A stretch of 64,000 nt of DNA from Chloroflexota bacterium (GCA_013112575.1 JABFGG010000006.1:62001-126000), one strand, 5' to 3'; positions 52,426-62,089 are shown, counted from the stretch's first letter. A program made the numbers and translations. Notes: generated by a model not told the origin, from the letters alone.

Positions 52426-53304
52426 TTATTGAGAACGATCCGCTCTCGTTGCCGCCTGCTTCAGTGCGCGCCGAGTAAGCACACGCACAATCTGTTTTTT
52501 GTACTCTTTTGAGCCATACACGTCATCCACAGGATCAGTGGCCTCGGCGGCAGTCTCAGCTGCCCGCTCAAATAATTTTTCGTCTGGAAAACCTCCCAGC
52601 AGTGTGCCCTCTGCATCAATTGCTCGAACAGGGATGGGCCCTACACTTCCAACGGCTATGCGCGCACTATCGATTTTTCCATTTGCTAATCCAAGGAAAG
52701 CTGCAACATTAGCCGTGGGGCGCTCAAGGGTGACAAATTTCTTGTATGCTCCCCCCATGCGTTTCCCCAAAATGGGGAGGTGGATTTTGGACATGAGCTC
52801 ATTTTCTGCCCTAGCGGTAGTGAACAAATCAACAAAAAACTCATCAGGGGCAATCTGACGGACTCCAGCTGAAGAAACCAGCTCAAAGGTAGTTCCTGCC
52901 CAGGCCATAAAGAGTGTTGCTGGGTCACTATGCGGATCTGCAAAACACAGGTTTCCCCCGATCGTACCCACGGTCCTCACGCGGATATTGGCCACCATAC
53001 TCTCCACTTCAGCTAATAATGGCAACTGTTCTAAAACCAATGGAGAGGTTTCGATCGACCTGTGCGTGGCACCAGCTCCAATAGTCAGCATCCCTTCATC
53101 TTTATTAAATGAGATTTCATCAAATTGAGGAATCTTTTTTATATCGATCAAGTAAGGGAACGAAGCCAAACCTGAACGCATGGTTAGCAGCAACTCAGTT
53201 CCTCCCGCATACAAAGCAGCATTCCAGCCATGTTCCTCTATATGTTGAAAGGAATCCTGCAAAGTAGTTGGTGCAAGAATCGAAAAGGGTGTAAGCGTTC
53301 TCAT
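52426..53304 (-). CDS. Molybdenum hydroxylase FAD-binding medium subunit
   Basis: 292 aa, FAD-binding PCMH-type: AALYAGGTELLLTMRSG near residue 30 (diphosphate loop) and TVGTIGGNLCFADPHSDP (~112), with a C-terminal CO-dehydrogenase flavoprotein domain. Between the aldolase and the 2Fe-2S subunit, same strand, short gaps. Confidence 0.92.
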   Translation of the reverse strand: MRTLTPFSILAPTTLQDSFQHIEEHGWNAALYAGGTELLLTMRSGLASFPYLIDIKKIPQFDEISFNKDEGMLTIGAGATHRSIETSPLVLEQLPLLAEVESMVANIRVRTVGTIGGNLCFADPHSDPATLFMAWAGTTFELVSSAGVRQIAPDEFFVDLFTTARAENELMSKIHLPILGKRMGGAYKKFVTLERPTANVAAFLGLANGKIDSARIAVGSVGPIPVRAIDAEGTLLGGFPDEKLFERAAETAAEATDPVDDVYGSKEYKKQIVRVLTRRALKQAATRADRSQ

Positions 53305-53313
53305 ACGGATCAG

Positions 53314-54036
53314 TTATTTTGGATCTTCCGGCAAATTGCTATCCATGCTGTAACGGCGTACTTTGCGAACTAAATAACGCCAATAGGATTCCACAAACTC
53401 TTCACGGTATTTATCAGCATACAAGCGTTCAGCAGTTTCCTTAGGTAATGGTTTTGGTAACCCAAAACCTGAACTTATGAATTGAATTTGCGCTGCTCTC
53501 TCAAGCGTGAGTGTGACATAGGTAAGCCAGGGTACAGACTTTCCCACGACTAATATTCCGTGATTGCGCATCAAGACTGCCTTACGCTGCCCCAATGCTT
53601 TTGCAACAGTCTGGCCTAATTTTTTACTTGTTATTAGTCCTGCCGTTTCATCAAATGACCCAATTCCTTCATAAAAGAGAAGTCCATCATGATTTAAGAG
53701 CTCAATTGAAGCGTCTGTGGCTGACAATGCGGTGGCATATGGAGGATGAGTATGTGCAATTGCGTGGGCATCTGGTCTGAGGCGGTATGCTTCAATGTGA
53801 AGTGCTGTTTCTAAATGCACCTGCCCCTCTCCTTCCAGCTTATTTCCTTCCATATCCACAGTGATGACATCTGAAGGATCTACCTCATCTAACCCAATAT
53901 CCTTGCGCTTAATCAGTACAGTTTCATTAGGGCCTCGCGCACTCACATGCCCAAGAGTTATATCAGCATGCCCATGCAATGCCATTATCCGGCAGGCCCA
54001 CGCAACTTGTGATTTCAGCTCCGCACTAGCGGTCAT
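53314..54036 (-). CDS. Class II aldolase/adducin-family protein
   Basis: 240 aa. Zn-binding H-x-H pair in HTHPPYA (~96-98) and a third His in LMRNHGILVVG (~158); GHVSARGP near residue 30. These enzymes cleave or decarboxylate hydroxylated C-C bonds. Overlaps the cupin gene by ATGA. Probably a lower-pathway step; real substrate unknown. Confidence 0.88.
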   Translation of the reverse strand: MTASAELKSQVAWACRIMALHGHADITLGHVSARGPNETVLIKRKDIGLDEVDPSDVITVDMEGNKLEGEGQVHLETALHIEAYRLRPDAHAIAHTHPPYATALSATDASIELLNHDGLLFYEGIGSFDETAGLITSKKLGQTVAKALGQRKAVLMRNHGILVVGKSVPWLTYVTLTLERAAQIQFISSGFGLPKPLPKETAERLYADKYREEFVESYWRYLVRKVRRYSMDSNLPEDPK

Positions 54037-54407
54037 TTTCTTTCGGTTGGAGGATAGTCAGGATATGCAAAAGTAAAAACCATAATGAGGTCTTCCTCAC
54101 CTGAATTGACGACTGCGTGCCAAGTTTCGGGGGGAATGAAGAGTGCATCCCCTGCATCACATGAGACCACAGTATCTTCTAACTTCAATTCGCCTTTCCC
54201 GGATATCACAATGGCCAATTCTTCGCATTCGTGAGATACAGCGCTTAGCTCCGTTCCAGGAGTAAAGATGGAATAGCCCATTGATGTTTTATTCGCTTCG
54301 AGCGTATCCTGATTAAGAACCATGCGGCTCCAAGATGCGTTCGGCAACTCGATCTTTTGCACATCTTCTAAATTAATTTTCCGTACAGATCCACTCACAG
54401 CACCCAC
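54033..54407 (-). CDS. Cupin-domain protein
   Basis: 124 aa from a GTG inside the end of the upstream gene. Cupin motifs PGTELSAVSHECEELAIVI and FIPPETWHAVVNSG retain His/Glu ligands. It could be an isomerase, dioxygenase or sensor in this pathway. Confidence 0.83.
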   Translation of the reverse strand: MGAVSGSVRKINLEDVQKIELPNASWSRMVLNQDTLEANKTSMGYSIFTPGTELSAVSHECEELAIVISGKGELKLEDTVVSCDAGDALFIPPETWHAVVNSGEEDLIMVFTFAYPDYPPTERK

Positions 54408-55411
54408 TCCCCGTCTTTCAAAATATATTGATCGTTATCAACAATTCGCATAGTGGCATTGAGGCAGACGCCATCTAAATGCAATTTGCTAACATTTTGT
54501 CCGCCGGGATAGGCGTTGTGGTTATCGCCCAGTGCAAAATGCACAGTTCCAACCCTTCCTTTTTCCGATGGCGTTCCAAAGGGGGCCTTATCACTCACCC
54601 CAAAAGCAAATTCGCCAATGTATTCGCTATTCTCAACCCCGGTAATAACCTTGAGAAGCTGTTCTGCTTCGGCTCCCCCTTCAATTTTTACCGCTCGCCC
54701 TTTTTCCATCGTCCAGGTTATAGGGCTCTTTACCTGGCCATCCAGGCCGATGCCGAGCATGACACCATCTACAACCACCGTGCCCTCACTTTGATCCTCC
54801 ACGGCAGCAAAGGCCACTTCTGCCCATAGGGGCGTTGGCCCCATCATCATGCCGCGCCCCCTAATTGGTGTAACCTGCAAAGCAGGCCTGCCTTCAATAG
54901 AAACCGTTATGTCTGTACCAAGCGGCGTAGTTACATGGACCCGGTTTTTGCCTTTTAGTACTTCAATAGCTTCCTTTGCACGTCTGATGGCTGCATGGAT
55001 ATCCTCCTCGCTTAGATCCCACGAGCCCATGCCATCTTCAATTGAACCGATCTTTACTTTGGCCTCCACTGTTTCTTTAACCGCTTTCACATGAGCAAAA
55101 CGGTTGGCCCATTCCAGGTTGGTAATGATAATTACTTCATCAGAAGCAAGCATTGCATGATGCAAGTTTTGTGGGGGATCCATGGGGAACAGCGTGTCAG
55201 CCATTCCACGTTGCACTTGTTGCTGATTGTTCATAAGCACAGGATATGCTCCTCGCTCTACGGCAATTTGAGCCAGGGCATCCGCCTGCTCCCGATGAGC
55301 ATCATCACAAATGATGGTAACAATATCATCAGGTTCCACGGTGAAGCATACGTCTAAAATTAGTTCAACGTCATTACGCATATTTTGGGATAGTTGCGAA
55401 ACCATCATCAC
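54395..55411 (-). CDS. M29-type aminopeptidase/NicX-like metalloprotein
   Basis: 338 aa. Sequence and motifs (IGSIEDGMGSWDL; IGEFAFGVSDKA; HFALGDNHNAYPGGQNVSKL near the C-terminus with His/Asp ligands) match the aminopeptidase T/M29 superfamily, which includes 2,5-dihydroxypyridine 5,6-dioxygenase (NicX). In an operon with a molybdenum hydroxylase and a flavin monooxygenase-like protein, a ring-opening role is an attractive guess; a peptidase role cannot be excluded. RBS GAGGAGCG. Confidence 0.75.
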   Translation of the reverse strand: MMMVSQLSQNMRNDVELILDVCFTVEPDDIVTIICDDAHREQADALAQIAVERGAYPVLMNNQQQVQRGMADTLFPMDPPQNLHHAMLASDEVIIITNLEWANRFAHVKAVKETVEAKVKIGSIEDGMGSWDLSEEDIHAAIRRAKEAIEVLKGKNRVHVTTPLGTDITVSIEGRPALQVTPIRGRGMMMGPTPLWAEVAFAAVEDQSEGTVVVDGVMLGIGLDGQVKSPITWTMEKGRAVKIEGGAEAEQLLKVITGVENSEYIGEFAFGVSDKAPFGTPSEKGRVGTVHFALGDNHNAYPGGQNVSKLHLDGVCLNATMRIVDNDQYILKDGEWVL

Positions 55412-55416
55412 GCTCC

Positions 55417-56451
55417 TCAGGATTTTTCAGGGGCAAATTCAGGGAAAATCTCTTTGGCAAAGCGTTCGACCTGCCCAAATTGATCAAGTGAACCAAATCG
55501 ACAAATAAAATAATCAACACCCGCGTCGGCAAAGGTCGTGAGCCAATCCATGATATCGTCAGGAGTCCCCACTGGTCCCCACTCAGAGATATCCATTTTT
55601 TGGCTCAGTTCTGGATAGTACTCGCTGATATATGCTTGAATCCCCTCCTGAGCTTCTTTTTTTGAGTCAGCGATATTCATGGTGACTTGATAGCTCATAA
55701 CACAATCTTCGGGTTTGCCGCCAATTTCATCAATAGCTTCCAGGATCTGCTCGCGCTGTTCAATAAATTCCTGCGGCTGTGCGGCTCGGCAGCAGGTCAT
55801 CCAGCCATCTCCATACTTGGCAATGCGCTTGGCCGCTTTACTAATAACCTTCCCAGTTGTAGTTTCATCTCCTTTGCCACGCACCAGCCGCGGATTGCTC
55901 ACCACCCAAATTGGAGGGGGAGACTGTACAGGCATAAGGGGTCCCATCTCGGTGCCTGAGTAAAAGCTAACGCTATCGTATTGGAAATGGTTCCCTTGAA
56001 AACTGGTTTCACCCTTGATCCATAGCTCCCGCAATACAGCCATACCCTCTTCAAAAATTTCGGCTCGCTTTGTAAAATCAAGACCTAGTGCAGCATACTC
56101 GCGACGAACACCCTCTTCCGGGCTGCCCATACAAGCCCCTAATATGGTTCGGCCCTGTGCAAGTTGATCCAAGGTGGCCCACTCCAGCGCGAGATAGAGG
56201 GGATTTCGAGTGGCACTTACCAGACAAGCAGTTCCCAATCGTACCTGTTTCGTGATCTGTGAAATCGCCGCCATCAGCATCATTGGCTCGTAGCGAGGTT
56301 TAGAAAACAGACTGTCCCCCACCCACACGGAATCAAAACCAACTTCATCAACAACAACTGATAGATCAAGTAAGTCCTGAAGCGTATAACCAGGCGCGAT
56401 CAGAGGTTCACGGTTATTGACATTGACACCAAAGGTTGGGGTTTTGCTCAT
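55417..56451 (-). CDS. LLM-class flavin-dependent oxidoreductase
   Basis: 344 aa luciferase-like TIM barrel: GFDSVWVGDSLFSKPRYEP, LGTACLVSATRNPLYLALEW, YGDGWMTCCRAAQPQEFIEQ. Uses FMN or F420; members hydroxylate or reduce diverse small molecules. Next to the regulator and upstream of the M29-like gene, it is likely an early enzyme of the catabolic route. Confidence 0.88.
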   Translation of the reverse strand: MSKTPTFGVNVNNREPLIAPGYTLQDLLDLSVVVDEVGFDSVWVGDSLFSKPRYEPMMLMAAISQITKQVRLGTACLVSATRNPLYLALEWATLDQLAQGRTILGACMGSPEEGVRREYAALGLDFTKRAEIFEEGMAVLRELWIKGETSFQGNHFQYDSVSFYSGTEMGPLMPVQSPPPIWVVSNPRLVRGKGDETTTGKVISKAAKRIAKYGDGWMTCCRAAQPQEFIEQREQILEAIDEIGGKPEDCVMSYQVTMNIADSKKEAQEGIQAYISEYYPELSQKMDISEWGPVGTPDDIMDWLTTFADAGVDYFICRFGSLDQFGQVERFAKEIFPEFAPEKS

Positions 56452-56491
56452 ATCCTTATCACCTTTTCAGTAGTGAGTTTCACTACTAATA

Positions 56492-57205
56492 TTAATTCTG
56501 GGTTACCAATTCGAATTCTTTCTCTGCTTTCCCAGATTCCAATATCTGCTGAGGAACCTGGATGTGCTCGTGCATCAGCTGGGAAGCTTTTTCCGCGTCC
56601 CCAATATGCAAAGCGTCCAAGATGGCGCGATGCTCTTTACAAGATCGTTTTAAGCCACCCCGTAGGGAAAGAGAACGCATCCGATACCGACGCATCTGGT
56701 AAGCCAAAGGGAAATAGATTTCTGACAACTTTTGATTGGCAGCCAAATCCACTAAAGTGCTATGGAATTCATCATTACGAGAAAAGAATTCAGTGACCTT
56801 TTCAGCCTCCGCGAATTCCTCCATGTCGGTGTGAAGATCTTCCAACAGGGCAAGACTTTCTTCACTCATATTAGTAGCTGCCAGGCGGACAGCGAGGGCT
56901 TCAAGCATCTCTCGTACTCGATAGGCGTCCAAAAATTCTTTCCAGGTAAGCGAGCTTACAAAAGCACCTTTGTGCGGAGTGATTTCAACCAATCCCTCCG
57001 CAGCAAGTTTTTGGAGGGCTTCACGCACAGGACCACGGCTAATACCTAATTCTCGAGCAATAGCTGCTTCATGAATAGGAGCTTCCGGTAACAATGCCGT
57101 TGTCATTATGTCATTATGGAGCACATCGTATACTTCCTGCGTAAGTGTTTTGCGCTCCAGAAAACGTCCGGATCGTTTTTTTTCGTCTGATGTCATAATA
57201 TTCAT
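56492..57205 (-). CDS. GntR-family regulator (FCD/FadR-type)
   Basis: About 237 aa. N-terminal winged HTH (AIARELGISRGPVREALQKLAAEGL) and a C-terminal helical FCD ligand domain (~90-225) with metal-type His residues (DEFHSTLVDLA, EHRAILDAL). The tracked TTG start at 57223 falls inside an operator; ATG 57205 or 57196 after AGGGA is more likely. It probably represses itself and the upstream importer through GTCAAC/GTTGAC sites. Confidence 0.9.
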   Translation of the reverse strand: MNIMTSDEKKRSGRFLERKTLTQEVYDVLHNDIMTTALLPEAPIHEAAIARELGISRGPVREALQKLAAEGLVEITPHKGAFVSSLTWKEFLDAYRVREMLEALAVRLAATNMSEESLALLEDLHTDMEEFAEAEKVTEFFSRNDEFHSTLVDLAANQKLSEIYFPLAYQMRRYRMRSLSLRGGLKRSCKEHRAILDALHIGDAEKASQLMHEHIQVPQQILESGKAEKEFELVTQN

Positions 57206-57218
57206 TTCCCTGTTATTT

Positions 57219-57240
57219 GTCAACCGTCAACAGTTGACAG
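57219..57240. promoter_or_regulatory. Candidate GntR operator upstream of the regulator gene
   Basis: GTCAACC-GTCAACAGTTGAC-AG; the 13-bp core GTCAACAGTTGAC (57226-57238) is a perfect palindrome with an extra half-site. The same half-sites recur before livK. Confidence 0.75.
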
Positions 57241-57299
57241 CGTGATTCTATCATCTCGGCAAGGGAGTGTCAAGAATCCTTGATTGTGGAGCTTCCCTC

Positions 57300-58028
57300 T
57301 CATGCACTCCCCAGTATCATGTCGCTAAGAGCTTCGACATCTGTGATCTCTTCTCGAGGATATATATTGCCGATTTTTCCACGTTCCATTATGGCGATTG
57401 AATTGGCAACATCAAGTGCAAATTTCAGCTTTTGCTCAACAAGCAAGACAGTTACCCCCTGCTCGTTTAGATTATTAATCATTTCTGCAATCTGGTCCAC
57501 GAGTAAGGGCGCCAATCCCTCTGTAGGCTCATCCATAAGCAATATGTCCGGATTCAAGACCAATACGCGCGCAATGGCAAGCATTGATCGCTCTCCTCCA
57601 GAAAGTGTATTAGCATATGCTTTACGACGCTCGTATAACCTTGGAAACATGCCAAAAATGGTCTTGATTGTATTTGGGCCTTCTTCGATAGGGCGTACTA
57701 TCCTAAGGTGTTCCTCCACAGTAAGGCTGCCAAAAAGACGGCGTCCTTGAGGAACCAAAGCAATTCCTAAGTTCTTGCGCGAATAAGCAGGTAAACCTAC
57801 TAAATCCTTTTTTATATCGGCGTGTTGCAAGACGATGCTGCCCTGCCCAGGATGAAGTATGCCCATAACGCTATTGATCAAGGTTGTTTTTCCGACCCCG
57901 TTACGCCCAACGATCGTAGTCACTTCCCCACTTCTAACTTCAAGTGATACTCCTTGTAGGACGTGACTCAAACCATAATGTACATGTAGATCTGAAATCG
58001 ATATGGAGGCTTGACTAAGCTTCACCAA
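57300..58028 (-). CDS. livF: HAAT-family ABC transporter ATPase
   Basis: 242 aa. Walker A GRNGVGKTTL, signature LSGGERSMLAIARVL, Walker B DILLMDEPTEGLAPLL. LivF-type ATPase of a branched-chain amino acid/amide-type importer. Overlaps livG by 14 bases. Confidence 0.92.
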   Translation of the reverse strand: MVKLSQASISISDLHVHYGLSHVLQGVSLEVRSGEVTTIVGRNGVGKTTLINSVMGILHPGQGSIVLQHADIKKDLVGLPAYSRKNLGIALVPQGRRLFGSLTVEEHLRIVRPIEEGPNTIKTIFGMFPRLYERRKAYANTLSGGERSMLAIARVLVLNPDILLMDEPTEGLAPLLVDQIAEMINNLNEQGVTVLLVEQKLKFALDVANSIAIMERGKIGNIYPREEITDVEALSDMILGSA

Positions 58029-58785
58029 GATAGACCTCCCTCACCAATGGATCTTCTCGAATCTGACTTGCCGGACCTTGTGCGATCATATTCCCAAAAT
58101 GAAGCACACTCAATTCTTCTGAAACATCGAAAACAACGTCCAAATCATGTTCAATCAAAACGATCGTGAGATCCTGCGGAAGTTTCAATATCAAATCTAC
58201 CACCGATCGCATTTCGGCTGCGGATAATCCTGCGGTGGGCTCATCCAACAATAACACAGATGGCTTGGAAGCGAGCGCGACAGCAATTTCGAGCAAGCGT
58301 TGTTCACCGTAGCTCAGGGCACTGACCGTACTCAACGCTAAACGGCTAAGATTTAGATCCACCAGTTGGGCTTCCACCCTTTGCATAACTTCTTTATGTG
58401 AATTGGCAGCTCTCCAAAAAACCTGATGCTTACCTGCATCCACCTGGGCGGCCATCAGCACATTTTCTAAAACAGAGAGCTCGGGAAAAAGGGTAGTTAT
58501 CTGAAAAGTTCTGGACAATCCCCTTAGTACACGCTCATGGGAAGGCAAACCATCTAGTTTTTTAGAATTCAACTTGATCTCACCTTTGCTTGGATCCACA
58601 AACCCGCTAATTGCATTAAAAAGGGTTGTTTTTCCTGCCCCATTTGGCCCCAATATACCGTAGCGTGCCCCGGCATTGACATCAAGGTTTACGGCATTTA
58701 AAGCCAGCAATCCGCCAAATTGTACGGATATATCCCTTATGCTAAGCAGAGAGACATGCTCCGACTGATGCGCATTTGCTATCAT
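58015..58785 (-). CDS. livG: HAAT-family ABC transporter ATPase
   Basis: 256 aa. Walker A GPNGAGKTTLFNAISG, signature LSYGEQRLLEIAVAL, Walker B SVLLLDEPTAGLSAAEM; LivG-type. Overlaps livM by 4 bases. Confidence 0.92.
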   Translation of the reverse strand: MIANAHQSEHVSLLSIRDISVQFGGLLALNAVNLDVNAGARYGILGPNGAGKTTLFNAISGFVDPSKGEIKLNSKKLDGLPSHERVLRGLSRTFQITTLFPELSVLENVLMAAQVDAGKHQVFWRAANSHKEVMQRVEAQLVDLNLSRLALSTVSALSYGEQRLLEIAVALASKPSVLLLDEPTAGLSAAEMRSVVDLILKLPQDLTIVLIEHDLDVVFDVSEELSVLHFGNMIAQGPASQIREDPLVREVYLGEA

Positions 58786-59732
58786 TCCGTAACTCTCCCC
58801 CGAAACATCTTCTCAAATCGAGCACGGACTTTGGGAAGCAGAGAAGCAATACCCCCGGGAAGAAAGACAACTGAAACAACATAAAGAAGCCCCAAGACCA
58901 TCGGCCATCTTTGCGTTGTACCGATCAGCATAGTCTTCAATATCACAATGCCTGAGCCAGCCAGAAAAGGGCCCCAAAGTGAAACAGGGCCTCCCACGAC
59001 AACGGATAGGAGCATCTGGGCCGAAAGTTGCCAACTCAAAGACCCTGGCCCAATGAATTTGTTGTAAAAAACATTCAGAATGCCATACATTGCTCCAACA
59101 GCCGCAGCTACAACAAAGGCAATTGTTCTTCGGGAGTGAATGTTGTACCCCAAAGCAGACATACGGGTGTCACTATTTCGGACTCCCAACAGACTTATTC
59201 CAACGGGGCTTTCTGCAAAAATGATGATGAATATAGATATGGCTATCGCTATTAAAAGAGTGAAATAAAAATAACCTACAACCGTTTCAATGTCCCACAA
59301 AAAGCTTGGTCGAGAAATACCAGGAATTCCGTTTTCGCCATTGGTGAAGCTAGACCATCTTGTGGTTAAACCCCAGGTTAGTTGGCCAAATGCGAGAGTG
59401 ATTGTCAGGAAGGCCAAACCCCTCATCCGCACCGCGAGCGGCCCAAAAAGTAACGCAGCGATAAGTGACAAAAGCAGACCGATGCCCACAGCCGGCCAGA
59501 TGGCAACATCAAAACGTGTAACAGCAAGTGCAACTCCATATCCTGAAAGACCAAAAAATGTTGAATGCCCTATGGATGGCATTCTAGCAAAACCCACAAG
59601 CAGATCCAGCCCCATTGCAAACCCACCCAAAATGACTGCTTGAGTGATGAGTCCTAACCAGTAGCCACTAACGATGAAAGGCAACACCGCAAGCAAAAAT
59701 CCAACAGCAATAACAATCAGCACCCGTTTCAT
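58782..59732 (-). CDS. livM: HAAT-family ABC transporter permease
   Basis: 316 aa, about 9 TM helices; LivM signature region GLAFLTITLAFGQLTWGL and SPVGISLLGVRNSDTRMSAL (EAA-like coupling loop). Overlaps livH by ATGA. Confidence 0.92.
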   Translation of the reverse strand: MKRVLIVIAVGFLLAVLPFIVSGYWLGLITQAVILGGFAMGLDLLVGFARMPSIGHSTFFGLSGYGVALAVTRFDVAIWPAVGIGLLLSLIAALLFGPLAVRMRGLAFLTITLAFGQLTWGLTTRWSSFTNGENGIPGISRPSFLWDIETVVGYFYFTLLIAIAISIFIIIFAESPVGISLLGVRNSDTRMSALGYNIHSRRTIAFVVAAAVGAMYGILNVFYNKFIGPGSLSWQLSAQMLLSVVVGGPVSLWGPFLAGSGIVILKTMLIGTTQRWPMVLGLLYVVSVVFLPGGIASLLPKVRARFEKMFRGRVTE

Positions 59733-60592
59733 TCTGGCAATATCCTCCCAAAAAGACCTAAAGGCCTAAGGAGCAGAATGAGTATGACTGGAGCAAAGAG
59801 CGTGAAATAGCTTATCTCTGGAAAAGAAGCTTTTCCAAAAGTATCTATCAAGCCAACCATCATACTGCCCACAAAAGCTCCATTAAGGCTTCCGATTCCC
59901 CCGATCACTACCACAACAACGGCCAGCAACAACACCTCAAAATCTAGTCCAATATAGACACCTAAAACAGGTCCGCCCAACACTCCCGTAAGGCCAGCCA
60001 TCGATGCACCAATTGCAAACACACTGGCAAAAACCAAATCTACACGAATCCCCATTGCTGCTGCCATTTCACGATCATCCACACAAGACCGGACCACAGC
60101 CCCTAATGTAGATCTTTCCCAAAAGACCCACAAGGCCAGGCCCGCAGCAAAGGCTAGAACGATCAGGAATAAACGGTAGGAGGGATAAGTAACCCCGAAT
60201 ACAGATATTGATTCGCTTAAAAAATCAGGGGTCTTAAGCTTTTGGGGAAGTCCTCCCCAAATTGCCAGCATCCCGTTATTAAGAATAAAAGCAATTCCAA
60301 GAGTAAGCAGTACCTGATTAAAGGTACTCCCCAGCAATGTTCGAGTAAATGTTTGCTGGAGCAGCAGTCCCATTAGTCCGGAAGTTGCTGCTCCAGCAAG
60401 CGCGGCAAGAAAGAAATTTCCAGTGAAGTGTTGTACAGATAGTCCCACATAGCCACCCAACAAAAACAATGCTCCATGACTAAGATTTAGAATTCGCATC
60501 AGGCCAAACACCACCGTGAGCCCACTTGCGACAAAGAACAAGAGGGCTCCGGTGGTAAGGCCATTAAGTAATTGGAATATCCAAAACCTCAT
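59729..60592 (-). CDS. livH: HAAT-family ABC transporter permease
   Basis: 287 aa, about 8 TM helices; FGLMRILNLSHGALFLLGGY is the LivH N-terminal signature and LGAVVRSCVDDREMAAAMGI its coupling loop. Follows livK at 29 bases. Confidence 0.92.
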   Translation of the reverse strand: MRFWIFQLLNGLTTGALLFFVASGLTVVFGLMRILNLSHGALFLLGGYVGLSVQHFTGNFFLAALAGAATSGLMGLLLQQTFTRTLLGSTFNQVLLTLGIAFILNNGMLAIWGGLPQKLKTPDFLSESISVFGVTYPSYRLFLIVLAFAAGLALWVFWERSTLGAVVRSCVDDREMAAAMGIRVDLVFASVFAIGASMAGLTGVLGGPVLGVYIGLDFEVLLLAVVVVVIGGIGSLNGAFVGSMMVGLIDTFGKASFPEISYFTLFAPVILILLLRPLGLFGRILPE

Positions 60593-60621
60593 TAGCCTAG
60601 TTCCTCAAAAGTCAGCATTGC

Positions 60622-61893
60622 TTAGGGCGACCAATCCTGACTAACGTTTTCAATCACATCTAAAACTTCATGGGTATAGTTGCCATCATCATCCTGCACA
60701 ACCTGAATGATGTAAAGGCTGCGGACGGATTGACCACGTGCATCAAATCCAAATGGCCCGCTGGGGGAAGCAAGGTCAGTAGCTGCAAGGGCATCCAGAA
60801 ATGCTTGAACGTCGCTAAAGTCTCCTCCAACTTCTGCTATGGCCTCAGCCACAACCTGTGCTCCGAGATAACCAGATTCCAGATAGGTCCCTGGGGCTGC
60901 CCCACTATTCAGATCAACGAAATCTGCATTGGCCGGGAAATCCAAAACGGGTGCGTAGTGAGTGGCCGAAATAACCCCAAGGGCCGCATCACCCATTGCA
61001 GGTAACACTTCCGCCTCGGTTAAGAAGCCAGGCGATACAACAGGCTTATCTGGAGTAACACCGAATTCGTTCAACTGCTGCACAAATGCGATAGCTTCAG
61101 AGCCAAAGAAATAAGCATAAATGACGTCTACGTCATCTGGATTGAACTGCCCTATGAATGGGCCGTAATCAGTTGTGCCCCTGGGTGGGAAAATCTCCGC
61201 GACAACTTCGCCCCCAGCCGCAGTGAATGTTTCGGTGAAGGCTTCAGCACGAGCGTGCCCAGCAGAGAAATCAGGGGCTAGCACGACAGCTGTACTGTAA
61301 CCTAGTTCACTAGCTGTATACCAACCCAGGATAGGTTCAAGCTGACCGGTTGTTATCGAGGTGCGGAATACGTAAGGGCTGCGATCAGGTCCGGTTATAA
61401 CCGGAGTCCCGCCGGCCACTGTTACTACGAGGGGAACCTGAGCCTCATCTGCATATTGAGCCAACGGCACTGCTACAGATGAAGAGACAATACCGAGGAG
61501 GAAATCTACCTCTTCTTGTTCCACTAACCTGCGGGCTTGTTCGAGTGCTTGCTCAGGAGAAGCTGCAGTATCTGCAAAAGTGAGTTCAATCGTTAAATTG
61601 TCATTGATTGCATAGTCGATAGATTCGAAATAAAGCTGAATCCCTTTATCCACTTCAGCCCCAAAGGCTGCTAGACCTCCAGTTTGAGGGTTCAGAACGC
61701 CAATTTTCACATTGACTGCTTCAGCCATGGGTTCTTCAGTCGGCGCTGCTTCTTCAGTTGGGGCAGCCTCCTCTACCGCTTCAGTGGCGACCTCCTCAAC
61801 TTCAGGCACCGTAGCAGCCTCTTCAATGGCTGATCCGCTACAGGCGACCAGTACTAGACCAGTCAAGATTAATAAAACGAGCAGCTTTCGCAT
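60622..61893 (-). CDS. ABC transporter substrate-binding lipoprotein (LivK/AmiC-like)
   Basis: 423 aa. Lipobox LVLVACSGSA, a long Glu/Ala/Val-rich linker (low complexity, about residues 22-55), then a type I periplasmic-binding fold: KIGVLNPQTGGLAAFGAEVD and DFLLGIVSSSVAVPLAQYAD. First gene of the importer operon, behind a cluster of GTTGAC half-sites. The same fold binds amino acids, amides, urea and aromatic compounds; substrate not inferable from sequence. Confidence 0.92.
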   Translation of the reverse strand: MRKLLVLLILTGLVLVACSGSAIEEAATVPEVEEVATEAVEEAAPTEEAAPTEEPMAEAVNVKIGVLNPQTGGLAAFGAEVDKGIQLYFESIDYAINDNLTIELTFADTAASPEQALEQARRLVEQEEVDFLLGIVSSSVAVPLAQYADEAQVPLVVTVAGGTPVITGPDRSPYVFRTSITTGQLEPILGWYTASELGYSTAVVLAPDFSAGHARAEAFTETFTAAGGEVVAEIFPPRGTTDYGPFIGQFNPDDVDVIYAYFFGSEAIAFVQQLNEFGVTPDKPVVSPGFLTEAEVLPAMGDAALGVISATHYAPVLDFPANADFVDLNSGAAPGTYLESGYLGAQVVAEAIAEVGGDFSDVQAFLDALAATDLASPSGPFGFDARGQSVRSLYIIQVVQDDDGNYTHEVLDVIENVSQDWSP

Positions 61894-61917
61894 GTCAAGC
61901 CTCCTTCGCCTACATTG

Positions 61918-61943
61918 TTGACTGCCAACGGTTGACAGTTGAC
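61918..61943. promoter_or_regulatory. Candidate GntR operator upstream of the importer operon
   Basis: GTTGACT-GCCAACGGTTGAC-A-GTTGAC: near-palindrome at 61924-61936 plus two flanking half-sites, same elements as at 57219-57240. It lies 25-50 bases upstream of the livK-like start. Confidence 0.75.
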
Positions 61944-62089
61944 AAATTGTATAGTCATTTCCTTATTTTGTCAATTCCCAGATATCCTTTGGGCAGATTC
62001 GATATTCATCCACCTCATATGAGACTTTTTGCTTTAGCAAAGTAATTGTATTTTGGGGGACTCTCATAGGCGTATTTGAAGTTGAGTTT

